DNA of 20,491 nt, taken from NCBI GenBank assembly GCA_004558535.1, contig SFCP01000020.1, forward strand, positions 1 to 20,491, in the 5' to 3' direction. The notes under the pieces were generated by a model. That model saw only the letters and a program-made list of their open reading frames with translations. It searched no databases and was not told the origin of the DNA. Positions 1 through 7,300 of this stretch are shown here, piece by piece. The DNA comes from Bacteroidales bacterium. GTDB taxonomy: Bacteria; Bacteroidota; Bacteroidia; Bacteroidales; Bacteroidaceae. Each line of letters opens with the position of its first letter. Position 1 is the stretch's first letter. Made by a program: the position numbers and the translations under genes.

Positions 1-474
1 GTGCAGGCGGTTGTGGTCGTGCACGTAGGCCAAGGCTTCGCACACCTGTCGGATATAAAAGAGGGCGTGCTTCTCGGGCAGCGGACCGTTCTTGCAGAGG
101 CCGGAGAGGGGCTGTCCATCCACATAGTCCATCACGAAATACGCCGTGCCGTTCTCCTCGAACACATCGCTTACGCTGACGATGCCTTCGTGATTCAAAC
201 CGCTGAGGGCCTTGGCCTCGCCAATGAACTTCCGCTTGTACTTGTCCACCAATTCGAACTTGCTCTTTGTGCCCACGGTGACTCGGTTGGTATAGTCCTC
301 GCGGTTGCAGTAGTCCTGCATGAAGAACTCCTTGATGGCCACGCGCTTTTCGAGCAGGACATGCTCGGCTTCGTAGGTGCAGCCGAAGCCGCCGGCGGCA
401 ATAAAGCGCACGATGCGGTAGGTGTCGCCGCGGAGCATCGTGCCGGGTTGTAAGTGATTGAGTATTTCACTCAT
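1..474 (-). CDS. Ser/Thr protein kinase, N-terminal 158 residues (cut by window edge)
   Basis: This is the N-terminal part of a Hanks-type kinase; reading stays open from the ATG at 474 to base 1, so the C-terminus lies outside the window. By eye it differs from the complete paralogue at 2736-592 at only about five of 158 residues (for example V4I, E54D, MY72-73KF, R135K). The glycine loop AAGGFGCTY, the VAIKEFF lysine and the helix before the catalytic loop are intact. The start is well supported: the 5' flank resembles that of the paralogue, but a one-base length difference breaks any longer reading frame, so the common ATG at MSE is the start. It lies 117 bp downstream of the paralogue's stop with no strong hairpin between them, so co-transcription is likely. 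Whether it also carries FISUMP domains cannot be seen. Confidence 0.88.
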   Translation of the reverse strand, partial: MSEILNHLQPGTMLRGDTYRIVRFIAAGGFGCTYEAEHVLLEKRVAIKEFFMQDYCNREDYTNRVTVGTKSKFELVDKYKRKFIGEAKALSGLNHEGIVSVSDVFEENGTAYFVMDYVDGQPLSGLCKNGPLPEKHALFYIRQVCEALAYVHDHNRLH

Positions 475-591
475 ATTCAATATTCTTTTTTACTTCTTTA
501 TAAATAGTACCGGCTATGGAGGGCTGGTTGCGCTACAACAATGCCATTCATATACTCCCTCAAATAAAACCAATGAATCAAATAAATCGAA

Positions 592-2736
592 TCATTCTAA
601 GACCGGCCGCACAGAGCGTCCGTTGAAGCGGGAGCAATACATCGTTTCGGCACTGCCTCCCGAATTGAAATACAGACTGCACGCAATATCCGCTTCGTCC
701 TCATCGGGCGTAGACGACCAGTATACGCCTTCTTTGCCCGCGTCGGCCGTGGGGGAATCCCAGCAGCGCCAGCCGGCAGCGGGAAAGAAAATATTGTTGC
801 CGTTTCTCTTGGAGGTAAAGCGCATACCGGCTACGCCATTCTGAGTGGTCCATTCGTAGTCGCAGTTGTTGACTAATTCGTCGCACTCAGCCATGGTGGG
901 TAGACGCCAGTTGCCACCCCTATTGGCACGGGCGGCATCATCAAAGGGTTTGCAGCCAATACTGATACCGAGTATCTTGAATTTAGCCAATGTCTTGCAA
1001 TTATCCTCGTCATAGCTACTCTTGGGACTTGTCTCGCCCCAGGCGTAGTAATTGCCGTATTCCTCCGGAGTGTTTGCGCCCACATTGCAGGTCGCCCATT
1101 TGACACTTAGACCCAAATCGACCCACTCATGGCCAATGTGCGTGCCCAATACAGGGTCAACTGTTCTTTGAAACATTTCCTCTGTCCGGATAGTTCCTGC
1201 CTTTGGGGCTTCGGCTGCTTTCGCTTTTGCTGGTGCCGATTTTGCTGCAAAAACAGGCCGCACGCAACGTCCTTCAAAGCGGTCATTGACGAGCGTGGCG
1301 GCACCGTCCTCCGAACTGAAATTCAGGCCGCACGCAACCTCCGTATCGAACTCAAAAGCCGTAGAAGACCAGTATTCGCCTTCCTCGCCCGCGTCGTCCG
1401 TGGGGGAATCACAGTAGCACCAGCCGGCAGCGGGAAAGAAGATATTGTTGCCGTTCCTCTTGGAGGTAAAGCGCATACCGGCTACGCCATTCTGAGTGGT
1501 CCATTCGGAGTCGCAGTTGTTAATTAATTCTTCGAACTCAGGATCTGTAGGCAGACGCCAATTGCTGCCCCAATTCGCGCGGGCGGCATCGTATTCGGGG
1601 TCGCCACCAATATCGCCCATGCTGCGCTTCCATGTCTTGCAATTATCCTCGTCATAGCTGCTCTTGGGGCTTGTCTCGCCCCAGGCATAGTAATTGCCGT
1701 ATTCCTCCGGAGTGTTTGCGCCCACATTGCAGGTCGCCCATTTGACACTCAGACCCAAATCGACATATTCGTGGCCATTGTGCGTGCCCAATATTGGGTC
1801 AACTGTTCTTTGAGACAGCACAGGCGGCTGACTTGATTCTGGTGCAACAGCCTGCGCAGGTCGTATTGCCGCATCCAGCAGGGCCATAAATTCGCGGACA
1901 CTTTGCGGACGGTCTTTCTTGCGGACTTCCAAGGCACGCTCCACAGCATGGCGCGTGGCGGCACTGATGCCGGCGGGAAAGGTCAGGTTGTCCTCCTCAT
2001 TGAGGCGGTAGTTCGGAGACTGGGGCGCGCGGCCGGTCAGCAGGCAATAAAACGTTGCTCCCAATGCATAGATATCTGTGGCGGGGAGGAACTGCCGGAC
2101 ATCGCCCTGCGTCTGTTCCAATGGTGCGTATCCTGGCGTGTGGACCAGCATTGACGATTTATTCTCACCGGTTGTGGGTTCATACTGCTTCGACGCGCCG
2201 AAGTCAATCAGCACGGTGCTGCCGTCGGATTTCACCATGATGTTGGCAGGCGTCAAGTCAAGGTGCAGACGGTTGTGGTCGTGCACGTAGGCCAAGGCTT
2301 CGCAAACCTGTCGGATATAAAAGAGGGCGTGTCTCTCGGGGAGCGGACCATTCTTGCAGAGGCCGGAGAGGGGCTGCCCATCCACATAGTCCATCACGAA
2401 GTACGCCGTGCCGTTCTCCTCGAACACATCGCTTACGCTGACGATGCCTTCGTGATTCAAACCACTGAGCGCCTTGGCCTCGCCGATAAATTTCCGTTTG
2501 TACTTGTCTACCAATTCGTACATGCTCTTCGTGCCCACGGTGACGCGGTTGGTATAGTCCTCGCGGTTGCAGTATTCCTGCATGAAGAACTCCTTAATGG
2601 CCACCCGCTTTTCGAGCAGGACGTGCTCGGCTTCGTAGGTGCAGCCGAAGCCGCCGGCGGCAATAAAGCGCACGATGCGGTAGGTGTCGCCGCGGAGCAT
2701 CGTGCCGGGTTGTAGGTGATTGAGTACCTCACTCAT
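592..2736 (-). CDS. Ser/Thr protein kinase fused to two FISUMP domains
   Basis: 714 aa. Residues about 20-290 are a Hanks-type kinase: glycine loop AAGGFGCTY (26-34), lysine K48 in VAIKEFF, catalytic loop HLDLTPANI (158-166; D160, N165), DFG (178-180), and APLEQ in place of APE. The loop has HLD, not HRD, so it is a non-RD kinase. Residues about 322-496 and 535-714 are two FISUMP-type (Fibrobacter succinogenes major paralogous) domains, each with HE(Y/W)VDLGLSVKWA, NWRLPT, FFPAAGW, YWSST and RFxGRxVRPV. An Ala/Lys/Pro linker joins them, and QRTVDPxLGTH precedes each. No membrane helix or signal peptide is visible, although FISUMP domains are usually found in surface proteins. An in-frame ATG at 2778 exists but is not conserved in the paralogue, so 2736 is preferred. 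The substrate is unknown; I infer a kinase with a C-terminal recognition module. Confidence 0.9.
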   Translation of the reverse strand: MSEVLNHLQPGTMLRGDTYRIVRFIAAGGFGCTYEAEHVLLEKRVAIKEFFMQEYCNREDYTNRVTVGTKSMYELVDKYKRKFIGEAKALSGLNHEGIVSVSDVFEENGTAYFVMDYVDGQPLSGLCKNGPLPERHALFYIRQVCEALAYVHDHNRLHLDLTPANIMVKSDGSTVLIDFGASKQYEPTTGENKSSMLVHTPGYAPLEQTQGDVRQFLPATDIYALGATFYCLLTGRAPQSPNYRLNEEDNLTFPAGISAATRHAVERALEVRKKDRPQSVREFMALLDAAIRPAQAVAPESSQPPVLSQRTVDPILGTHNGHEYVDLGLSVKWATCNVGANTPEEYGNYYAWGETSPKSSYDEDNCKTWKRSMGDIGGDPEYDAARANWGSNWRLPTDPEFEELINNCDSEWTTQNGVAGMRFTSKRNGNNIFFPAAGWCYCDSPTDDAGEEGEYWSSTAFEFDTEVACGLNFSSEDGAATLVNDRFEGRCVRPVFAAKSAPAKAKAAEAPKAGTIRTEEMFQRTVDPVLGTHIGHEWVDLGLSVKWATCNVGANTPEEYGNYYAWGETSPKSSYDEDNCKTLAKFKILGISIGCKPFDDAARANRGGNWRLPTMAECDELVNNCDYEWTTQNGVAGMRFTSKRNGNNIFFPAAGWRCWDSPTADAGKEGVYWSSTPDEDEADIACSLYFNSGGSAETMYCSRFNGRSVRPVLE
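605..1171 (-). repeat. FISUMP repeat unit 2 (direct repeat of 1256-1813)
   Basis: This segment encodes the second FISUMP domain and its lead-in. It is a direct repeat of 1256-1813. The stretches around 785-850 and 1000-1115 are nearly identical at the DNA level to their partners, while 620-720 and 885-985 are strongly diverged, so the identity is mosaic rather than even. Confidence 0.85.
1256..1813 (-). repeat. FISUMP repeat unit 1 (direct repeat of 605-1171)
   Basis: Partner of the repeat at 605-1171, encoding the first FISUMP domain. The shared blocks encode the WATCNVGA to DEDNCKT stretch and the EWTTQNGVAG to FFPAAGW stretch. Confidence 0.85.
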
Positions 2737-2792
2737 ATTCGATATACTTTTTATTTCTTTATAAATAGGACCGGCCATGGAGGGCAGCCTGG
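2263..2792 (-). repeat. Duplicated kinase 5' segment (direct repeat of 1-530)
   Basis: Bases 1-474 align without gaps to 2263-2736 (offset 2262) with few changes. The similarity continues through the upstream leader to roughly 530/2792 and then stops, so the duplicated unit includes the ribosome-binding region but not the promoter. Confidence 0.85.
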
Positions 2793-2796
2793 GTTG

Positions 2797-2860
2797 TGCA
2801 AGGTGAGCGCAATAAAGCTTGCTTTAATTGCCGAGCCGCAGCCAATCTTATGCAAAGATA
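2797..2860 (+). repeat. Dispersed hairpin repeat, copy A
   Basis: Pattern: TGCAAGGTGAG, then a small hairpin AAAGC-TT-GCTTT (2814-2825), then TTGCCGAGCCGCAGCC and CTTATGCAAA. The same pattern recurs at 4113-4175 and, degenerate, at 3450-3503. It lies in the predicted 5' leader of the kinase transcript. Confidence 0.7.
2853..2860 (-). promoter_or_regulatory. Candidate -7 box for the kinase genes
   Basis: On the minus strand the sequence is TATCTTTG, a match to the Bacteroidetes -7 consensus TAnnTTTG, about 115 bp before the kinase ATG. No good -33 TTTG is present at 19-20 bp spacing (there is a TTTG at 12 bp). The box sits at the edge of the dispersed hairpin repeat at 2797-2860, which would therefore be transcribed in the 5' leader. 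Confidence 0.5.
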
Positions 2861-2936
2861 TGTTTTTATTGCCAAATCTATCACCTAAACAAGAAATATT
2901 ACGCGTTTTATTGGTTTGGCAAGGGAATTTCTGTAT

Positions 2937-3023
2937 CAGCTGAAAAGACAAAAACTGGGATAAACCCCTTGCGCTGTGCCAGCAGAAAAGACAAAAACTG
3001 AGAAAAACCCCTTGCGCTGGATG
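2937..3023 (+). repeat. 43-bp tandem duplication
   Basis: Two units with a 43-bp period each contain AAAAGACAAAAACTG followed by AACCCCTTGCGCTG (motif at 2947-2976 and 2990-3019). The second unit forms the left end of the nested palindrome that follows. Inverted relatives of the motif occur at 3661-3686 and 3701-3728. Confidence 0.75.
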
Positions 3024-3160
3024 CAATGTCTCTTACGAGCCATGGATGCTGTGGCCGTCTGAGAATCCTCCGAGCAAGCTCGGGTGTTTTCAGCCGGCTA
3101 CAGCATCCCCCCTGTCGGGTTTTGCATCCAGCACAAGGCGATAAACAAAATAAAACCTTT
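2990..3160 (+). repeat. Nested-palindrome element, copy 1
   Basis: Three nested stems: outer 3010-3026 with 3122-3138 (17 bp, one mismatch), middle 3044-3056 with 3096-3108 (13 bp, one G-T), inner CCGAGC-AA-GCTCGG (3070-3083). It is flanked on the left by a GACAAAAAC...CCCCTTGC motif and on the right by CAAGGCGATAAAC...ACCTTT. Copy 2 is the same architecture in reverse orientation with different stem sequences. Confidence 0.75.
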
Positions 3161-3274
3161 CCTCCGTGACAAGAATGAGTCGCTCAAGTCCAAGTCTTCC
3201 GTTCAATTCGTGGTCGCGCAAGTCATCCGCTCAATTCGTGGACGCTATTCTCCGAAAAAGAATTAATTCTTGAA

Positions 3275-3377
3275 CACGGATTGAACGGATTTGACGGATT
3301 TATTTATACCTCATTGTTCATGAGAGCTGCTACATCCGTAGTCACTCAAGTCATCCGCATAATCCGTTCAATCCGTG
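3275..3377. repeat. 17-bp perfect inverted repeat
   Basis: CACGGATTGAACGGATT at 3275-3291 is matched by its exact reverse complement at 3361-3377. Related direct copies built on CAAGTC(A/T)TCCG...CAAT(T/C)CGTGG lie at about 3191-3214, 3229-3241 and 3347-3378, so this is a cluster of one degenerate repeat family. Confidence 0.75.
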
Positions 3378-3449
3378 GTTCTTTTACCCCGTGGTCTTTT
3401 TTCACCGTGTATACTTCCTCCGACAAATGAGGTGCAAACCATAATAACG

Positions 3450-3503
3450 TGCAAGGCGAGAGCAGAAGATAAGTTTACTTGGATTATGCCGAGTGCAGAC
3501 GTT
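3450..3503 (+). repeat. Dispersed hairpin repeat, copy B (degenerate)
   Basis: TGCAAGGCGAGAGCAGA, then AAGTTTACTT in the hairpin position, then ATTATGCCGAGTGCAGAC. The order of blocks matches copies A and C, but the stem and the GAGCCGC core have decayed. Confidence 0.55.
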
Positions 3504-3517
3504 ATTCAACACAGTTA

Positions 3518-3686
3518 AAAGGTTTATCTCTGTTTATCGCCTTGCAGAGGATGGGAGCCTTCTAAAAGAAGGTGGTGTCAGGCTTTCGGTTTGGACGTTA
3601 AGAGCTTGCTCTTATAAGACCAAACCGGAAGCCTAACAGCAGGGCGCAGCCACATCCTCTGCAAGGGGTTTATTTTGGTTTTTGTC
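3518..3686 (-). repeat. Nested-palindrome element, copy 2 (inverted)
   Basis: Reverse-orientation relative of 2990-3160. Outer stem 3540-3553 with 3653-3666 (14 bp, perfect), middle stem 3577-3594 with 3620-3637 (18 bp, two mismatches), inner stem TAAGAGC-TT-GCTCTTA (3599-3614), plus a side hairpin CCTTC-TAAAA-GAAGG (3558-3572). The flank 3518-3544 is an inverted copy of 3134-3160 (about 23 of 27 positions), and 3661-3686 is an inverted copy of the motif at 2990. Confidence 0.75.
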
Positions 3687-3700
3687 TTTCCCGACGCACA

Positions 3701-3728
3701 CAGCGCAGGGGTTATCCTGGCTTTTGTC
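3701..3728 (-). repeat. Fourth copy of the GACAAAA...CCCC motif
   Basis: On the minus strand it reads GACAAAAGCCAGGATAACCC followed by CTGCGCTG, close to the motif at 2947-2976. With 3661-3686 it mirrors the tandem pair on the left, giving the 2937-3728 block an inverted symmetry. Confidence 0.6.
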
Positions 3729-3857
3729 GCTTCCCCCGCTTATGCGCTGGCCGGAAGCCTGCCCTCCACAGCCCAAAACTTTAATATAAATAAAGTTAAG
3801 GAGCGGTTTTGTAGCCTTTTTTGTCACACCGTCGGCGATGCGCGAAATGGGCCAATA

Positions 3858-3957
3858 GCACTTAGGAAAAACTAAGTGCCGGATAGTTTTACGCAAGTGC
3901 TTTCTATTTTTGACCAAGTGCCTTGTAATTTTTCGCAAGTGCCGGATAGTTTTGCCC
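3858..3957. repeat. 21-bp tandem repeat array with leading hairpin
   Basis: Four units begin with AAGTGC at 3874, 3895, 3916 and 3937, an exact 21-bp period; the unit is roughly AAGTGCCGGATAGTTTTTCGC with variation in the middle. A hairpin GCACTTAG-GAAAAA-CTAAGTGC (3858-3879) sits at the left end and shares the first unit's AAGTGC. The units are contiguous, without spacers. Confidence 0.8.
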
Positions 3958-4112
3958 TCTGTCGGCTTACTAAAAAGGGGAAAGCCCGCGTGCGAACGGC
4001 TTCCCCCCTATTGGTCTACGGCAAAGTTACGTAATATTTTCGCGAAATCCAAATCGGCCATTTTTCATTTTAACATTTTGGAGGCGGCTCGGAATAGTAA
4101 AAATGAAAGTCA

Positions 4113-4175
4113 GAGCAAGGTGAGAGCAACAGAGCTTGCTCTAAATTGCCGAGCCGCAGCCTGACTTATGCAAAA
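4113..4175 (+). repeat. Dispersed hairpin repeat, copy C
   Basis: GAGCAAGGTGAGAGCAAC, hairpin AGAGC-TT-GCTCT (4131-4142), then ATTGCCGAGCCGCAGCC and CTTATGCAAA. Upstream at 4081-4097 the GAGGCGGCTCGGAATAG block is an approximate inverted copy of its GCCGAGCCGC core and recurs directly at 4231-4247. Confidence 0.7.
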
Positions 4176-4303
4176 ACTGCGCTTTTCATTTTGCTCTTCT
4201 CTCGCCTTTCACTAACTTTACATAAGTTAGGAGGCGGCTCGGAATAGCAAAATGCAAAAACTGCGCTTTTCATTTTGCTCTTCTCTCGCCTTTCACTAAC
4301 TTT
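4168..4303 (+). repeat. 52-bp direct repeat carrying a promoter
   Basis: Bases 4168-4219 recur as 4252-4303 (offset 84), with the copy of GAGGCGGCTCGGAATAG at 4231-4247 between them. Each unit contains a complete -33/-7 promoter arrangement; the copies part at the last base of the -7 box. Confidence 0.85.
4190..4220 (+). promoter_or_regulatory. Upstream copy of the ileS promoter (degenerate)
   Basis: TTTG at 4190-4193, 19 bp, then TAACTTTA at 4213-4220. The final A replaces the G of TAnnTTTG. The box also lies in a small palindrome, CTAACTT-TACAT-AAGTTAG (4212-4230), so this copy may be weak or may act as a binding site. Confidence 0.4.
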
Positions 4304-4304
4304 G
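4274..4304 (+). promoter_or_regulatory. ileS promoter
   Basis: TTTG at 4274-4277, a 19-bp spacer, and TAACTTTG at 4297-4304 match the Bacteroidetes -33/-7 consensus. The expected transcript start is near 4311, giving a leader of about 70 nt before the ileS ATG. Confidence 0.7.
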
Positions 4305-4383
4305 CCCACTAATAAAAAGGGTGGAGGCCATAAATGGGCGTACACACTACTAATAAGTAACATTCGAAAACGCAATAACTATC

Positions 4384-7300
4384 ATGAAGTTTACGGAACA
4401 CAGCGACTTTAACCTCTTCGATATCAACCAGAGGGTGCTGGATACATGGAACAAACAGGACCTGTTTCACCGCAGTATGACGGAACGCGAGGGCGCACCC
4501 TCGTTCGTCTTCTTCGAAGGACCTCCCTCGGCCAACGGACACCCGGGCATCCACCACGTGATGGCTCGCACCATCAAGGACGTGGTCTGCAGATACAAGA
4601 CGATGCAGGGTTTCCAAGTGAAGCGCAAAGCGGGATGGGACACACACGGCCTGCCCGTAGAGTTAGGTGTGGAAAAGGAACTGGGCATCACAAAAGAGGA
4701 TATCGGCACCAAAATCAGCATTGAGGACTATAACGCCCGCTGCCGCAAAAACGTGATGATGTTCACACAGGAGTGGACCGAACTGAGCGAGCTGATGGGA
4801 TATTGGGTCGACACAGAACACCCCTACATCACCTACAACAACGCCTATATCGAAACCCTGTGGTGGCTGCTCGGCCAACTCTATAAAAAAGGACTGCTCT
4901 ATAAGGGCTACACCATCCAGCCCTATTCGCCCGCAGCCGGTACGGGACTAAGCTCGCACGAGCTGAACCAACCGGGCTGCTACCGCGATGTGAAAGATAC
5001 TACCGTCACAGCGCAATTTCGCATCCTCGACCCGAAACCCGAAATGCAGGAATGGGGCACGCCATGCTTCGTGGCATGGACCACAACGCCCTGGACACTG
5101 CCCTCGAACACTGCGCTCTGCGTAGGACCGAACATCGAGTACGTCAGTGTACAGACCTATAACCCCTACAACGGCTGTCCCATCACGGCTGTCATGGCCC
5201 GGGCACGCCTGAACGCCTACCTCCACCCTGCCGGCGCCGAACTGCCCCTGAGCGAATACAAACCGGGAGACAAGGTTGTACCCTGGCGTATCGTGGGCAC
5301 CTATACGGGACAGGACCTGGTGGGCATGCACTATGCCCAGCTGATGCCTTGGGTGAAACCGCTGGAGCGTATCGACGAGAATGCACCGGCCTTCGTACAC
5401 GATGCCGCCCAAGCACATCCCGAAAAGGTCTTTGCCGTCGGCACAGACCGCTTTGTGGAACTGAGCGAAAGCGCTTTCCGCGTCATCCCCGGCGACTACG
5501 TGACCACCGAGGACGGTACGGGTATCGTACACATCGCCCCGACCTTTGGTGCAGACGACGCCAAGGTGGCCAAGGCGGCCTCTATCCCCTCCCTGTTCAT
5601 GATCAACGGCAGGGGAGAAACCCGCCCGATGGTGGACCTGACGGGTAAATATTATGTACTGGAAGACCTGGCACCGGAATTCGTAGAGCGCTGCGTGGAC
5701 ACGGAGACCTACGCCCCGCACGCAGGCAACTACGTCAAGAATGCCTACGACCCGAAATACAATGTCGGTGGCAGCTACGACGCTGCGGCTGCCGAAAAGG
5801 CCGAAGACCTGAACATCGTGCTCTGCATGGAAATGAAGCAAAGCGGTACGGCCCTGAAAATCGAAAAGCACGTACACAACTACCCCCACTGCTGGCGCAC
5901 GGACAAGCCGGTGCTCTACTATCCGCTGGACAGCTGGTTTATACGCGCCTCGGCCGTCAAGGAACGCATGATGGAACTGAACAAGACCATCCTGTGGAAG
6001 CCTGAATCTACCGGTACAGGACGCTTCGGCAAATGGCTCGAGAATGTCAACGACTGGAACCTGAGCCGAAGCCGCTACTGGGGCACGCCGCTCCCCATCT
6101 GGCGCAACGCAGAGACCCGCGAAGAGGTCTGCATCAGCTCTATCGAGGAGCTCTATGCCGCCATCGACGAGAGCGTGAAAGCCGGACTGATGACGGAAAA
6201 CCCGCTGCGCGAGAAAGGATTCGTGCCGGGCGATTACAGCGACGAAAACTACAACCGCATCGACCTGCACCGCCCCTATGTGGACCGCATCGTGCTGGTA
6301 TCGCCCACGGGCAAGCCCATGCACCGCGAAACCGACCTCATCGACGTATGGTTTGACAGCGGAGCCATGCCCTACGCCCAGATACACTACCCCTTCGAGA
6401 ACCGCGAGGCGCTGGACAGCCGCACCGCCTATCCCGCCGACTTCATCGCCGAGGGCGTGGACCAGACACGCGGATGGTTCTATACCCTGCACGCCATCGC
6501 CACCATGGTATTCGACAGCGTGGCGTTCAAGGCGGTCATCTCGAACGGCCTCGTGCTCGACAAAAACGGCAACAAGATGTCCAAACGACTGGGCAATGCC
6601 GTCGACCCGTTCGGAGCTATCCGGCAACACGGCTCTGACCCCCTGCGCTGGTACATGATGACCAACTCCTCGCCCTGGGACAACCTGAAATTTGACGAGG
6701 AGGGCGTGAAGGAAGTGGCCCGCTCTTTCTTCGGAAAGCTCTACCACACCTACTCCTTCTTTGCCACCTACGCCAACATCGACAATTTCGATCCGTCAAC
6801 GCCGGCTGTGCCCACGGCCGACCGCCCCGAATTTGACCGCTGGATTATCAGCAAACTCAACACGCTCATCAAGGACGTGACAGCGGCCTACGAAGACTAC
6901 GAACCCACACGGGCCGGACGAATGATCGCCAACTTCGTGGATGCCGACCTCAGCAACTGGTACGTCCGCCTCAGCCGTAAGCGTTTCTGGGCAGGCGATA
7001 TGACCACGGACAAGCTCAGTGCCTACCAGACACTGCACACCTGCCTGCTCACCATCGCCAAACTGATGGCACCGATTGCCCCCTTCTATGCCGACGAACT
7101 GTATGCCGACCTCACCGCAGGCCATGGCGAAGCTGACAGCGTGCATCTGGCAGCATTCCCCAAGGCGGACGAGACCGTCATCTGCAAGGAGCTGGAAGAC
7201 AGCACGGAGATGGCACAGCGCGTATCCTCGATGGTGCTGGCCCTGCGCAAGAAGGAGGGCGTCAACGTACGTCAACCGCTGAGCCGCATCTCCATCCCTG

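Larger units (their letters stand above)
2779..4383. other. 1.6-kb intergenic region, repeat-rich, no supported gene
   Basis: Open frames here are short (at most about 100 codons), lie across repeats and lack recognisable protein features, so I call no gene. The region holds three dispersed hairpin repeats (2797-2860, 3450-3503, 4113-4175), a 43-bp tandem duplication (2937-3023), an inverted pair of nested palindromes (2990-3160, 3518-3686), a 17-bp inverted repeat (3275-3377), a 21-bp tandem array (3874-3957) and duplicated promoter segments (4168-4303). Outward promoters serve the kinases on the left and ileS on the right. Confidence 0.75.

Noticed and set aside
592..1813. Diversity-generating retroelement target in the FISUMP domains
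   Set aside because: FISUMP-like folds are known as variable targets, but there is no reverse transcriptase or template repeat in the window, and the codon differences between the two units are not confined to adenine-derived NNC positions. A search outside the window would be needed.
2737..2778. Longer kinase start at 2778 (MAGPIYKEIKSISN)
   Set aside because: In the paralogue the matching codon is ATA and a one-base length difference breaks the frame, so the extra codons are leader sequence.
3084..3266. 60-codon plus-strand open frame in the repeat region
   Set aside because: It runs through the arm of a palindrome and degenerate repeats and has no recognisable protein pattern.
3633..3938. 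101-codon minus-strand open frame
   Set aside because: It consists of parts of the nested palindrome and the 21-bp array translated; the heptad-like look comes from the 21-bp period.
3858..3957. CRISPR array
   Set aside because: The units are contiguous 21-mers with no unique spacers, and there are no cas genes.
3858..3957. Plasmid iteron origin
   Set aside because: The period would fit, but there is no Rep gene and the setting is chromosomal housekeeping genes; kept only as a geometric analogy.
4948..6747. 599-codon antisense open frame inside ileS
   Set aside because: A GC-rich shadow of a clear essential gene; its translation shows no domain.
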